Of a stretch of 64,000 bases of DNA, positions 44,368 through 53,397 are shown one piece after another (the first letter of the stretch is position 1; the number at the start of each line of letters is the position of its first letter). This stretch comes from Shimia thalassica. GTDB taxonomy: Bacteria; Pseudomonadota; Alphaproteobacteria; Rhodobacterales; Rhodobacteraceae. The notes beneath the pieces were generated by a model. The model worked only from the letters and a program-made list of their open reading frames with translations. It did not search any database and was not told the DNA's origin. The stretch covers positions 1,116,001 to 1,180,000 of the forward strand of contig NZ_CYTW01000001.1 of the NCBI RefSeq assembly GCF_001458215.1. Reading direction: 5' to 3'. Position numbers and translations under genes: made by a program.

Positions 44368-44973
44368 ATGTTTTATCGTCCAGAAGACGGGCACGGCCTT
44401 CCGCACAACCCGTTCAATGCGCTGATCACGCCGCGCCCCATCGCTTGGGTTTCGACCAAAGATGAGAAGGGTGTCGCAAACCTTGCCCCGTATTCCTTTT
44501 TCAATGGAACGGCCTATGTACCGCCGCAGGTGATGTTTGCCTCGACCGGGATCAAGGCGGATCAGGACGGCACCAAAGACACGGTTGCCAACATCAGAGC
44601 CTCTGGGGTCTTCTGTATCAACGTGGTCGAGGCGGCAATGATGGACGCCATGAATGTTTCGACGACCGGATTTGACAAGGGCGTTGATGAATTCGAGCGC
44701 GCAGGCCTTACAGCGGCAGAGTGTGAAACGATTGATTGCCCCCGCCTTGAGAACGCGCCTGCCAGCATGGAGTGCATAGTCACCCAGATCGTCCAGATCG
44801 AAGGAGAGGCGAATTTCGTTGTGCATGGGCGCGTAACCGGCATCCACATGCGCGAGGATTGCCTTAAGGACGGTATTTTCGACGTCACGACCTTCCGGCC
44901 ATTGGCACGGCTGGGGTATCGCGATTATTCAATCGTGGACAACACCTTTACGCTGGCGCGGCCTGACGATTGA
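44368..44973 (+). CDS. Flavin reductase-like FMN-binding protein
   Basis: A 201-residue split-barrel flavoprotein ('HNPFNALITPRPIAWVSTKDEKGVANLAPYSFFNGTAYVPPQVMFASTG' across about 13-60, 'VANIRASGVFCINVVEA', 'HGRVTGIHM'). Family members use FMN in reductases or as partner of monooxygenases; no oxygenase adjoins. Confidence 0.88.
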   Translation: MFYRPEDGHGLPHNPFNALITPRPIAWVSTKDEKGVANLAPYSFFNGTAYVPPQVMFASTGIKADQDGTKDTVANIRASGVFCINVVEAAMMDAMNVSTTGFDKGVDEFERAGLTAAECETIDCPRLENAPASMECIVTQIVQIEGEANFVVHGRVTGIHMREDCLKDGIFDVTTFRPLARLGYRDYSIVDNTFTLARPDD

Positions 44974-45052
44974 TCCGGCATTCACCATCAGGAAACAGTT
45001 CTGCGCAAAGATAAAGACTGTACCCAGATTGGGGATTATGTTCTAGACTGAC

Positions 45053-45081
45053 AAAAAAGAAAAAAGGGGGGGAATGCCCCC
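45053..45081 (-). terminator. Strong minus-strand terminator with no leftward gene upstream
   Basis: GGGGG / CCCCC with loop AATG at 45068-45081, followed on the - strand by a long T-rich tract (45053-45067). Both neighbouring genes run rightward, so it would end antisense transcription coming from the pyruvyltransferase region. Confidence 0.5.
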
Positions 45082-45113
45082 TCATCACGAGCAGTATTTG
45101 TTGAGGGTATCTC

Positions 45114-46271
45114 ATGGCCAAGCTTATTCTTTTCGGCGCCTATGATCGGTTTAACTATGGCGACATGTTGATGCCGATGGTGATCCATCGCTATTTTGAA
45201 CGCTATCACGACGATATGCTTGCCAAATACGATGTCCGGTTTGCCAGTCTGACAAAATCCGACATGCGCGACCGCGACTGCCTGCCGTCTGAAGCGATCA
45301 TGGATATCGTCCCGCAAGAAGGCGATGACTCTGCTGTTATCGTTTGTGGAGGCGAGGTGATTGCCACCTCCGAGTCCGCACTGTTTCTGCATAACGCCTC
45401 AAGCCGGGAAGAGGCGATTGACATGCGGGCACAGGTCAAATCCGATCCGGATGCTTTTGCCAGCCATGCGCGCAAAGAACTGGGCGGCATCTGGTCTTGC
45501 CCCTATGTGCCGCCGCCCGAAATGTTCGGCAATGGCGTCTATTTTGTTGCTGCAGGCGGCAAGATTCCAAAGCGTGGTGAAGAAATGACACGCCGCCTTG
45601 CCGGAGCCACACATGTTTCCATTCGTGACCGACGCGCGCTTGAGCCGATCAGGGCCACAGGGCAGGACGTGCGCCTTGCGCCATGTGCCGTGTCGTTGAT
45701 CGCGGATGGTCTGTTTTCCGATCTGGAAAACCACGATGTTGGCTGTGATGCGCCTTATTTCGTTTTCCAATGCGTGAACGACGACAACATGTCGCCCGAG
45801 GCCGTTGCCGCCCAACTGCGCCGGATTTGCCAGACCAGCGGCTGCAAGGTGTATCTGACGCCTTTGGGATATGCGGCGGATCATGACGACCAGCTTATTC
45901 TGGGCAAAATTGCTGACGAGTTGGGGGATCTGGCCCTGATTGACAAAGTTGGCAGCCTGTCCAGCATCCTGTCGATCTTTAAGGGCGCGAGTTTCTATAT
46001 CGGTACAAGCCTGCATGGCACGATCACGTCGATGGCCTATGGCATCCCGTATTTCAACTTCAAGCAACGCATTGGCAAGCTGGGTGCCTATCTGAACAGC
46101 TGGACCAATGATCCGTTTTTTGAGCGGGTGTATACGCCAACAAATATGGGCAAAACCCCTTGGCCACAAGGATTGGCTCGCCGCCGGTCATTGTCGGCGA
46201 ATGCGCCGCGTTTGGCCAAGAGGGCCGCTGAAAACCTCGATGTGATTGCTGCGAAATTGCGAGACCGCTAG
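45114..46271 (+). CDS. Polysaccharide pyruvyltransferase family protein
   Basis: A 385-residue protein of the CsaB/WcaK type: 'LILFGAYDRFNYGDMLMPMV' near the N-terminus, 'AVIVCGGEVI' and C-terminal 'GTSLHGTITSMAYGIPYFNF'. These enzymes put pyruvate ketals on surface polysaccharides. It ends eight bases from a convergent GT61 gene, suggesting a small capsule or EPS locus. Confidence 0.9.
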   Translation: MAKLILFGAYDRFNYGDMLMPMVIHRYFERYHDDMLAKYDVRFASLTKSDMRDRDCLPSEAIMDIVPQEGDDSAVIVCGGEVIATSESALFLHNASSREEAIDMRAQVKSDPDAFASHARKELGGIWSCPYVPPPEMFGNGVYFVAAGGKIPKRGEEMTRRLAGATHVSIRDRRALEPIRATGQDVRLAPCAVSLIADGLFSDLENHDVGCDAPYFVFQCVNDDNMSPEAVAAQLRRICQTSGCKVYLTPLGYAADHDDQLILGKIADELGDLALIDKVGSLSSILSIFKGASFYIGTSLHGTITSMAYGIPYFNFKQRIGKLGAYLNSWTNDPFFERVYTPTNMGKTPWPQGLARRRSLSANAPRLAKRAAENLDVIAAKLRDR

Positions 46272-46278
46272 GCGGGCC

Positions 46279-47406
46279 TTACCAGGCCTTGCCGTCGCGC
46301 GCCTTTCGCAGTGCGCGCAACCAGTCGCGCCGCTCTTGCCGGTTCAGCAGTTTTTCACCGGGCTCGAGCCCTGCCACCATGGATTTTTTCTCGGCGTCAA
46401 AGCTTGGGGCCTGCCATGGGGCGTCGAGATCAACCAGGTTCGCCGCGGCAAGCTGATCATGGACTTTTTTGAAATCGAGCAGTGAGATTGACAGGTGGTC
46501 GCTGCGCAGCGGTGGCCAAAAAATCCGCCGCAGGGCGTGAATTTCGGCAACGTCTGTTCCTGCGCGATCATTCATCTGGGTGCGGATCAGGACGGGCAAC
46601 TCTTCCCGTCTTTTGATGACTGCGGCCGTCTGACCGGGGCGGCGGACCATACCATAAAGGTGCAGGGCGGAACTCTCCGAGAAAATCAGATGCTCTGCGT
46701 CTTGGTACAGTGCAATCTGCGGTAGCAACCCCAACTTTTCAGGGGCGACGATTTCGTATCCTTGCGCAGCCAGTTGTTTTTCAAGGTGATCTTCACAGGC
46801 AAAACGACCGATCTTGTCGCCAAGTCCGGTACGCGTCAGATACACTTTGCGCCCCTTGGTAACCGGCCCCGCCGCAGGAAGCCGCTGGTCCAGCCAGTCG
46901 AAAAACGGGACCGAGCCGCGCCCAAGATAGCGCTCTCCGAACAGGTCACTTGCCGTATAAAGCGTTTTGAAATGCATCGGCCCTTTGGTGATGATGAAAT
47001 CGTTCGAAATTCCGAACATGTCTAAAATCATGCGCAAAAAGGGATAGTTCCGTGCCGCAGGGCGTCTTTTGGGAACGAACACCAAAGTCACATCCGATGG
47101 CAGCTTGTCCAGCGCCCAAAGTCGCCCCAGCGAATTCATAAGGACATGCCCGAATTGTTCCAGAACAAGACCTGCGAACAAGGCAGGGCCCTCGAATTCA
47201 GGAACATCTGTCGGGATGTCTGGATTTTCTGCGGGAAACGAGCTGAGCTCTTGTCCGCCAATATCACTATCAGGAAGCGCCACGCCGTCGACGCCGTAAA
47301 TGCCAAACTCGCGCAGGAAGCGGGTTTTGTTCCCACCGGTTAGCAATGTCCCTTCAAAAGGGCCCTGAAGCCTTGGGGCGGCAAATTCTGGAGTGGTTTC
47401 GCTCAT
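46279..47406 (-). CDS. Glycosyltransferase family 61 (DUF563) protein
   Basis: A 375-residue protein with the GT61 core: 'EFEGPALFAGLVLEQFGHVLMNSLGRLWAL' (about 69-98, conserved H), 'KVYLTRTGLGDKIGRF', 'HLEKQLAAQGYEIVAPEKLGLLPQIALYQDAEHLIFSESSALHLYGM'. It probably adds a sugar to an extracellular polysaccharide. Start GTG/ATG cannot be improved on; a 139-base gap to ptsP shows nothing. Confidence 0.85.
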   Translation of the reverse strand: MSETTPEFAAPRLQGPFEGTLLTGGNKTRFLREFGIYGVDGVALPDSDIGGQELSSFPAENPDIPTDVPEFEGPALFAGLVLEQFGHVLMNSLGRLWALDKLPSDVTLVFVPKRRPAARNYPFLRMILDMFGISNDFIITKGPMHFKTLYTASDLFGERYLGRGSVPFFDWLDQRLPAAGPVTKGRKVYLTRTGLGDKIGRFACEDHLEKQLAAQGYEIVAPEKLGLLPQIALYQDAEHLIFSESSALHLYGMVRRPGQTAAVIKRREELPVLIRTQMNDRAGTDVAEIHALRRIFWPPLRSDHLSISLLDFKKVHDQLAAANLVDLDAPWQAPSFDAEKKSMVAGLEPGEKLLNRQERRDWLRALRKARDGKAW

Positions 47407-47545
47407 GGGGCCATCCGAATGGTCTTGTTACCTGCGCGCTATTTTGGGCACTTGGACCAAGGATTGCCAGAACAAAGGCATCTCGTACAACCGCTTCTTG
47501 CGAAAAAACAAACCCTTGAGTGGACGATGGCCCGCACGTGACGCG

Positions 47546-49792
47546 TCACCCTCCGTTTTTGCGCAGGAACTCCATCACGGCAGGGCGGACGGATTGATCG
47601 CCACGTTCGCGCGAGTCTACGATGATCTGGCGCAGCTGTGTCAGGTTTGTCCGTCTTATCAAGCTTTTAACAGGTCCGATCGAGGCGGGGCGCATCGACA
47701 AGGTGCGCAGACCCATGGCTGCAAGACACAAGGCTTCGATAGGACGCCCTGCATCCTCACCACAAAAGCTCAGCGGTGTTTTTGTGGTGTTACAGCGGTT
47801 GACGATGCCCTCTAGGAAGGACAGGAAACTGATGTTCAGCGTGTCATAGCGCCGGCGGACACGTTCGTTTTCGCGATCTGCCGCAAAGAAGAATTGCTTC
47901 AAATCGTTGCCGCCAATCGAGAGAAACCCAACTTCCTCGAAGAACTTCTGCGGTGCGAACCCGAGACTCGGCGTTTCGAGCATGGCACCAATCTCAATCC
48001 GCTCTGGCAGGGGGTGCCCCAAGATGCGTTCCCGTTCCTTGGCTTTTTCCAACTCTTCCGCGGCGCGGGTGTATTCTTCGTATTGCGCCACAAAAGGGAA
48101 CATCACAGCCAGCGGACGGCCGTTCGCGCCACGCAAAAGCGCCTGCAACTGCATCCGCATGACACCGGGTTTATCAAGACCAACCCGAATGGCCCGCCAG
48201 CCCAATGCCGGGTTTGGCTCGTCTTCAGGGGTCATGTAGGGCAGAACTTTGTCCGAGCCGATATCGAGGGTTCTGAAGACCACGCGCTTGCCTTGGGCTG
48301 CGTCCATGACGCGGCTGTAAAGCGCAGAAAGCTCAGAACGTTTGGGCATCTGGTTGCGCACAAGGAACTGTAGTTCTGTCCGAAACAACCCCACACCTTC
48401 CGCGCCGGAATTTTCGAGGCTTGGCAGGTCAGCCATAAGGCCGGCATTCATTTGCAGCGATATGGTGATGCCATCAAGTGTTGTGGCGGTCTTGTCGCGG
48501 ATCGAGGCATAGCGTTGTTGCGCCTGCGCCTGCATCGCGATCTTATCGCGAAATGCCGTGACGACGCTTTCGTCGGGGCGCAGATGGACCACGCCCTGAT
48601 CCCCGTCGACCATGATGTGATCGCCGTTCAAGGCTTCTGTGGTGATGCGATCCGAATGGATCACCAAAGGAATGGCAAGGGCGCGGGCAACAATTGTCGC
48701 GTGGGATCCAACGGATCCTTCCTCGAGCACGATCCCTTTAAGGCCGCGACCGTATTCCAGCAATTCCGCAGGGCCGATGTTGCGCGCAATCAGGATCGGG
48801 TCCGGCGGCATTTCTGCGCCTGTTTGCGAACCTTGTCCCGTCAGGATGCGCAACAACCGGTTCGACAGATCGTCCAGATCATGCAAACGCTCGCGCAAGT
48901 ATTGGTCGGTGACCTGCTCCATGCGGGTGCGTGCGGTGTTCTGTTCTTTTTCAACCGAGGCTTCGGCTGACAGGCCCTGTGCGATGTCCTGTTCCATCCG
49001 TCGCATCCAGCCTTTGGAATTGGCAAACATGCGATAGGCTTCGAGAACCTGAAGCTGTTCCTTGTCGCCGCCTGCCGCACCGTCCAGCATTTTGTCCACG
49101 CCAACGCGCAGCTGATCAACCGCATCATGCAGGCGTTTCAACTCAATATCGGGATCGTCGGCAATCGGGTTGGTGACGACAACGCGCGGTTCGTGCAGCC
49201 ATACGCGGCCTTCTGCGGCACCCTCTTGGGCGCAGGCCCCACGGATGAGTACAGATTGGCGGTGGCGCGCCTGCATGGCGTCATTGTCGCCGATAAACGC
49301 GCCCAGCTCGGTCATTTCCGCAAGGACCATCGCCACAACTTCCAGCGCATAGATTTCGTCGGCAGAAAAATTGCGTGCTTCTTTGGATTGCACCACAAGC
49401 ACACCGAGGTTTTCACCCAGCCGTTGAATGGGCACGCCGCTGAAGGAAGAATAAATTTCCTCACCGGTTTCCGGCATATAGCGGAAACCCTGTTCAGAAG
49501 GGGCATCAGGCGTATTCACAGTGCGCGACGTTTTTGCGACGCGGCCGACAAGCCCCTCACCAATGCGCAGGCGGGTCTGGTGGACCGCTTCCGGCTTAAG
49601 ACCTTCGGTGGCGCACAGCTCGAGCGTTTCCTCGTCGCGGAACAGGTAGATCGAGCACACTTCGGTGCCCATGGAAGACGCGATCAGATGTGTGATCCGG
49701 TCAAGACGTTCCTGACCCGCCGAGTCCTCGGCGAGTGTGTCACGCAAGCGGCCAAGCAGCTTGCGACTTTCGAATTGCGGGTCTTGTGCCAT
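47546..49792 (-). CDS. ptsP: Phosphoenolpyruvate--protein phosphotransferase PtsP (nitrogen-PTS enzyme I)
   Basis: A 748-residue enzyme: N-terminal GAF domain (about 10-165), swivelling domain with the phospho-accepting histidine in 'EEGSVGSHATIVARAL', and PEP-binding barrel ('GAEGVGLFRTELQFLVRNQMP', 'PNPALGWRAIR', 'IGAMLETPSLGF', 'FLSIGGNDLKQFFFAADRENE'). It starts the PTS-Ntr chain (PtsP-PtsO-PtsN). An ATG 12 bases further upstream is possible; GAAGG spacing is poor for both. Confidence 0.95.
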   Translation of the reverse strand: MAQDPQFESRKLLGRLRDTLAEDSAGQERLDRITHLIASSMGTEVCSIYLFRDEETLELCATEGLKPEAVHQTRLRIGEGLVGRVAKTSRTVNTPDAPSEQGFRYMPETGEEIYSSFSGVPIQRLGENLGVLVVQSKEARNFSADEIYALEVVAMVLAEMTELGAFIGDNDAMQARHRQSVLIRGACAQEGAAEGRVWLHEPRVVVTNPIADDPDIELKRLHDAVDQLRVGVDKMLDGAAGGDKEQLQVLEAYRMFANSKGWMRRMEQDIAQGLSAEASVEKEQNTARTRMEQVTDQYLRERLHDLDDLSNRLLRILTGQGSQTGAEMPPDPILIARNIGPAELLEYGRGLKGIVLEEGSVGSHATIVARALAIPLVIHSDRITTEALNGDHIMVDGDQGVVHLRPDESVVTAFRDKIAMQAQAQQRYASIRDKTATTLDGITISLQMNAGLMADLPSLENSGAEGVGLFRTELQFLVRNQMPKRSELSALYSRVMDAAQGKRVVFRTLDIGSDKVLPYMTPEDEPNPALGWRAIRVGLDKPGVMRMQLQALLRGANGRPLAVMFPFVAQYEEYTRAAEELEKAKERERILGHPLPERIEIGAMLETPSLGFAPQKFFEEVGFLSIGGNDLKQFFFAADRENERVRRRYDTLNISFLSFLEGIVNRCNTTKTPLSFCGEDAGRPIEALCLAAMGLRTLSMRPASIGPVKSLIRRTNLTQLRQIIVDSRERGDQSVRPAVMEFLRKNGG

Positions 49793-50148
49793 CTTAAAGG
49801 GCATCCTTCACAGGGTCTTAGCTCTTGGAATAGAACACACCACGGGAGAAATCAAAACTCAAATCACACACACGCATTAGTTGAGTGGCGAAAAATGGCA
49901 CATATGCAGGCGGAGTGATGGGGCGTAGGGGGCGTTTCAAGTCTTGGTAGCGTATTTATTGGTGATGTTCGCGCCGATCAGGCGCAGCAGAAATGGTACG
50001 AAATTGCCAAGCATACGCCGGCGCATAGTGTTTAAAGAAACAGAAATTAGTTGGAGTATCAGGGAGCGCCTTCAAAACGGGCGCCATGCTAACAAATGTC
50101 GTCAAATAAGAAAAAAAGGGCGACCCGTCAGGCCGCCCCCAATTAGTA
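49793..50148. other. Gene-free stretch between lysC and ptsP
   Basis: About 350 bases with no convincing coding frame. It holds the lysC terminator at its right end and presumably the ptsP promoter. A loose pairing ACTCAA...TTGAGT (around 49856-49885) and GCGCC...GGGCGC (around 50067-50085) are the only dyads I see, and both could be chance. Confidence 0.5.
50111..50138 (-). terminator. Terminator after lysC
   Basis: GGGCG (50118-50122) pairs with CGCCC (50134-50138), with further inner pairing; on the - strand it is followed by TTTTTTT. Confidence 0.75.
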
Positions 50149-51387
50149 TCAGGCTGTCTTTTCAAGCTCGAATGCATCGTGCAGGGCTTGAACCGCCAGT
50201 TCCATATACTTCCGGTCGATCAGAACCGAGATCTTGATCTCGGAAGTCGTGATCACCTTGATGTTGATGCCGTCATCCGACAGCACTTTGAACATCTTCG
50301 CGGCCACGCCGGATTGCGAGCGCATGCCGATACCTACGACGGAAACCTTGGCGACATCGCCATCCACATCAAGTTCACCGAAGTTCAAACCGCCGGTGTC
50401 CTTCAGGGCGTCCAGCGCTTTTTCCGCGCGGCTGACCTGATCGGTTGGCAGTGAGAAGGTCATGTCGGTGCGACCTTCCTCGGAGATGTTTTGCACGATC
50501 ATGTCGACGTTTACGCCTGCATCGGACAGGCAGCCAAAAATGATCGACGCGATGCCCGGACGGTCAGCAACCGAGATAAGGGTCATCTTGGCTTCGTCAC
50601 GGCTGAAGGCGACACCGGCAACAACATTGGATTCCATGATTTCCTCCTCATCACAAACGAGCGTTCCTGCATCGTCGGATTGTTCTTCAAAAGAGCTAAG
50701 CACCCGCAGGCGCACTTTGTAGCGCATGGCCAGTTCGACCGAGCGGGTTTGTAGAACCTTGGCCCCAAGAGATGCCAGTTCCAGCATCTCTTCAAAGGCG
50801 ATTTTATCCAGCTTGCGGGCCTTTTCAGACACGCGTGGATCTGTCGTGTAAACACCGTCGACATCCGTATAGATGTCGCAGCGTTCCGCATCGAATGCCG
50901 CGGCAAACGCCACCGCAGTCGTGTCAGACCCACCTCGGCCCAGTGTCGTGATGCGACCTTCGGGGCTGACGCCCTGGAAACCGGCAACCACCGCAACTTT
51001 CATGCCTTCGGCAAATTTGGCGGTGATGTTTTCGCTTGGAATTTCTTCGATGCGTGCCTGGCTGTGTGCAGAGGTGGTTTTGACCGGCACTTGCCAGCCT
51101 TGCCAGCTGCGCGCGGGAATGTTCATTTCCTGCAACGTCAGCGCCATCAAACCGGCGGTCACGTTTTCACCGGACGACACCACAGCATCGTATTCGCGCG
51201 CATCACACAGGGGTGACGTTTCGTTGACCCAGCCAACCAATTCGTTGGTTTTACCAGACATGGCCGAGACAATGACGATGACGTCATAGCCCTTTGCCAC
51301 TTCAACGCCGATCCGCTTGGCGGCGCGTTTGATGCGATCCAGGTTGGCGACGGATGTGCCGCCGAATTTCATCACGAGAACGGGCAT
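50149..51387 (-). CDS. lysC: Aspartate kinase
   Basis: A 412-residue enzyme for the first step of Lys/Thr/Met synthesis. N-terminal kinase signature 'VMKFGGTSVANLDRI', 'VIVSAMSGKTNELVGW', 'TLGRGGSDTTAVAFAAAFDAERCDIYTDVDGVYTTDPR' and two C-terminal ACT domains (about 270-400, 'GIASIIFGCLSDAGVNVDMI') that bind inhibitor amino acids. Single long form, as usual in alphaproteobacteria. Confidence 0.98.
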   Translation of the reverse strand: MPVLVMKFGGTSVANLDRIKRAAKRIGVEVAKGYDVIVIVSAMSGKTNELVGWVNETSPLCDAREYDAVVSSGENVTAGLMALTLQEMNIPARSWQGWQVPVKTTSAHSQARIEEIPSENITAKFAEGMKVAVVAGFQGVSPEGRITTLGRGGSDTTAVAFAAAFDAERCDIYTDVDGVYTTDPRVSEKARKLDKIAFEEMLELASLGAKVLQTRSVELAMRYKVRLRVLSSFEEQSDDAGTLVCDEEEIMESNVVAGVAFSRDEAKMTLISVADRPGIASIIFGCLSDAGVNVDMIVQNISEEGRTDMTFSLPTDQVSRAEKALDALKDTGGLNFGELDVDGDVAKVSVVGIGMRSQSGVAAKMFKVLSDDGINIKVITTSEIKISVLIDRKYMELAVQALHDAFELEKTA

Positions 51388-51528
51388 TGATCTTCCCTTG
51401 GCCTTAGATTGAAAGGCGGTTTACGCGGATGTGGGGCAGGAGGCAAGCACGGTTGGCTTGAAACGACACCGGATTGTGCGAAATGTCGCGGTAAATCTGT
51501 GTGCCGCCTTGTAGGCCTTGCTCTGGGA

Positions 51529-52173
51529 TCAATACGGGTGGGGGCGTCCGTCCCAAGTGCGAAAACACCCGGTGTCGTCCATGCTCAGGTCCGCAAAACA
51601 CGTAACAAGACCGTCTGCGCTTTGGTCGACGGTGATTTCTGCAGCATCTGTTCCCATGTCTGTCTTGACCCATCCGGGGTGATAAATGCCAACGGCGATA
51701 CCGATATGGGCCAGATCCTTGGACAGGTTGCGGCCGAGATTGAGAACAGCGGCCTTGGAGGCGCGATAGATATAAGAACCGCCAGGCGCGCGTTCTTGCG
51801 ACGCCATCTGGGACGAAATAATCGCGATCTTGGGATTTTGCGCCATTTGAAGGTTCGGCAGCAAGTTCTGGGTAGTCAAAAATACGCCGGTAACATTTGC
51901 GGACATCGTATCGGCCCACATTTGGGCGGGGTAGCCATCTGCAAGGTTTTCGTGTTTGTCCAAATACACTCCGGCATTACAAATCAACAGGTCAACGGGG
52001 CGGCTGTCCAGCGTTGTTGCCATGGCTTGATGGTCTTCCGGGCGTGTGACGTCCAGGCGCAAAAACTCGCCTCCGGCGCGTGACGTTCCGGACACATCGT
52101 GACCCGCTGCTTTATAACGGGCATCAAGAGCCTGTCCTATTCCTCGGTTTGCGCCGGTGATGACCACGTGCAT
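51529..52173 (-). CDS. Short-chain dehydrogenase/reductase
   Basis: A 214-residue SDR: NAD(P) loop 'TGANRGIGQAL', 'NAGVYLD', catalytic S in 'IISSQMAS' and Y-R-A-S-K. Substrate unknown. Starts at 52173 (AGG 10 bases upstream); it follows the DUF1178 gene by 25 bases and is last of the NUDIX-DUF1178-SDR unit. Confidence 0.9.
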   Translation of the reverse strand: MHVVITGANRGIGQALDARYKAAGHDVSGTSRAGGEFLRLDVTRPEDHQAMATTLDSRPVDLLICNAGVYLDKHENLADGYPAQMWADTMSANVTGVFLTTQNLLPNLQMAQNPKIAIISSQMASQERAPGGSYIYRASKAAVLNLGRNLSKDLAHIGIAVGIYHPGWVKTDMGTDAAEITVDQSADGLVTCFADLSMDDTGCFRTWDGRPHPY

Positions 52174-52198
52174 GGAATGTATCCTGTCTGGGGAAGTC

Positions 52199-52654
52199 TC
52201 AGTTTGATTTACGTCCGGGACGGAAAGGCAACGGCGCCACCGATATACCTTCGTCAATCAGGGCCTTGGCCTCGTCCAGCTTGGCTTCTCCATAAATCGA
52301 CCGCTCGGGGGTTTCGCCCGTGTGCATAGCGCGCGCTTCTTTGGCAAAGTCCTTGCCGACGTAATCCGAATTGGCCTCGATCTGTTTTTTCAGATCCGAC
52401 ACCGCTTTTTCCATCTCGTTTGCAGGCGCGCTCAGGGACGGGGCCGCCGGTTGTTCGGCTTGCGAGGCAGGGGCCGCCGCCGCATTTCGCGCAGGTCTCA
52501 CGCGGGGGGCCATGATCGCTTTTTCGACATGCGGGTCACCACACACGGCACACGAGACCATGCCTGCAGATTTGAGCTTGTCAAAAGCATCAGCAGATTG
52601 AAACCAGCTATCGAACCGGTGGTCTTGTGCGCATTTCAAAGTGTATTGGATCAT
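52199..52654 (-). CDS. DUF1178 family protein
   Basis: A 151-residue protein with the domain's fixed N-terminus 'MIQYTLKCAQDHRFDSWFQSADAFDKL', a CxxC ('SCAVCG', about 35) that looks like half a zinc ribbon, an Ala/Pro-rich linker (58-80), and 'DYVGKDFAKEARAMHTGETPERSIYGEA'. Function unknown; common in alphaproteobacteria. Confidence 0.92.
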   Translation of the reverse strand: MIQYTLKCAQDHRFDSWFQSADAFDKLKSAGMVSCAVCGDPHVEKAIMAPRVRPARNAAAAPASQAEQPAAPSLSAPANEMEKAVSDLKKQIEANSDYVGKDFAKEARAMHTGETPERSIYGEAKLDEAKALIDEGISVAPLPFRPGRKSN

Positions 52655-52735
52655 GACGTTCGATCTAAAAGTTTGCGTTGGGCCAGTCGTACAAAGATAG
52701 GCGCGCGCGCCAAAGCGATCAAGCTGGATGATAGA

Positions 52736-53218
52736 CTAACGCAAAAGGCGTGCGTCGAATTTGCGCAAGATCTGTGCCAGTTCCGGTTCTTTCACGCGCA
52801 AGGCCGCCTTTTTGGGGCTCAACCATTTACGCCGCCGCTGTCCGGCTTCGGGGTATTTCGAGGCCAGCTTTCGGGCCTGCATGGGATAAACGATCGTCAT
52901 CACGGGCATCGGCATGGGGCCGCCACGTGTCTTGATCGTTTTGGAATAGAAATAACTGCCCAAGGGCGCATCGTGTGTGATGCCTTTGACGCCTGCTTCT
53001 TCCCATGCTTCCTGAGCCGCGGCTTCAGAAGGTGTCAGGCCGGACATCGGCCATCCTTTTGGAATGATCCAGCGTCGCGTCTTGCGGCTGGTGATCAAAA
53101 GAACCTGCGTTTTGTCATTCTGGACGCGATACACAAGTGCAGCAAATTGTGCTCGTAAATCGGTCTTACGGGCGCTGTGCATCATGATCGGACGCGGTTT
53201 CGCGATATGCAGTGTCAT
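52736..53218 (-). CDS. NUDIX hydrolase
   Basis: A 160-residue NUDIX protein. Its box reads 'SGLTPSEAAAQEAWEEAGV', where Q replaces the usual R of REUxEE, as in the diphosphoinositol-polyphosphate-phosphatase-like group ('IIPKGWP' just before). It hydrolyses a nucleoside-diphosphate-linked or related compound. First of three leftward genes. Confidence 0.9.
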   Translation of the reverse strand: MTLHIAKPRPIMMHSARKTDLRAQFAALVYRVQNDKTQVLLITSRKTRRWIIPKGWPMSGLTPSEAAAQEAWEEAGVKGITHDAPLGSYFYSKTIKTRGGPMPMPVMTIVYPMQARKLASKYPEAGQRRRKWLSPKKAALRVKEPELAQILRKFDARLLR

Positions 53219-53397
53219 CCGCCACTCCGGTCTTCGTGAAGTGCCATGCTAGGCTACTACTTTACACATAATGTACCTTGTGAGCCGCGCAAACGGGTTT
53301 TTTGAAAAATCGCAAAATATTGTAGAGCAGGCCGCCATTGCTACAACTGAGTGCGTTTTTGCAATCCCGCAGGTGCCTTTAATTTGCGCGAAGAATG

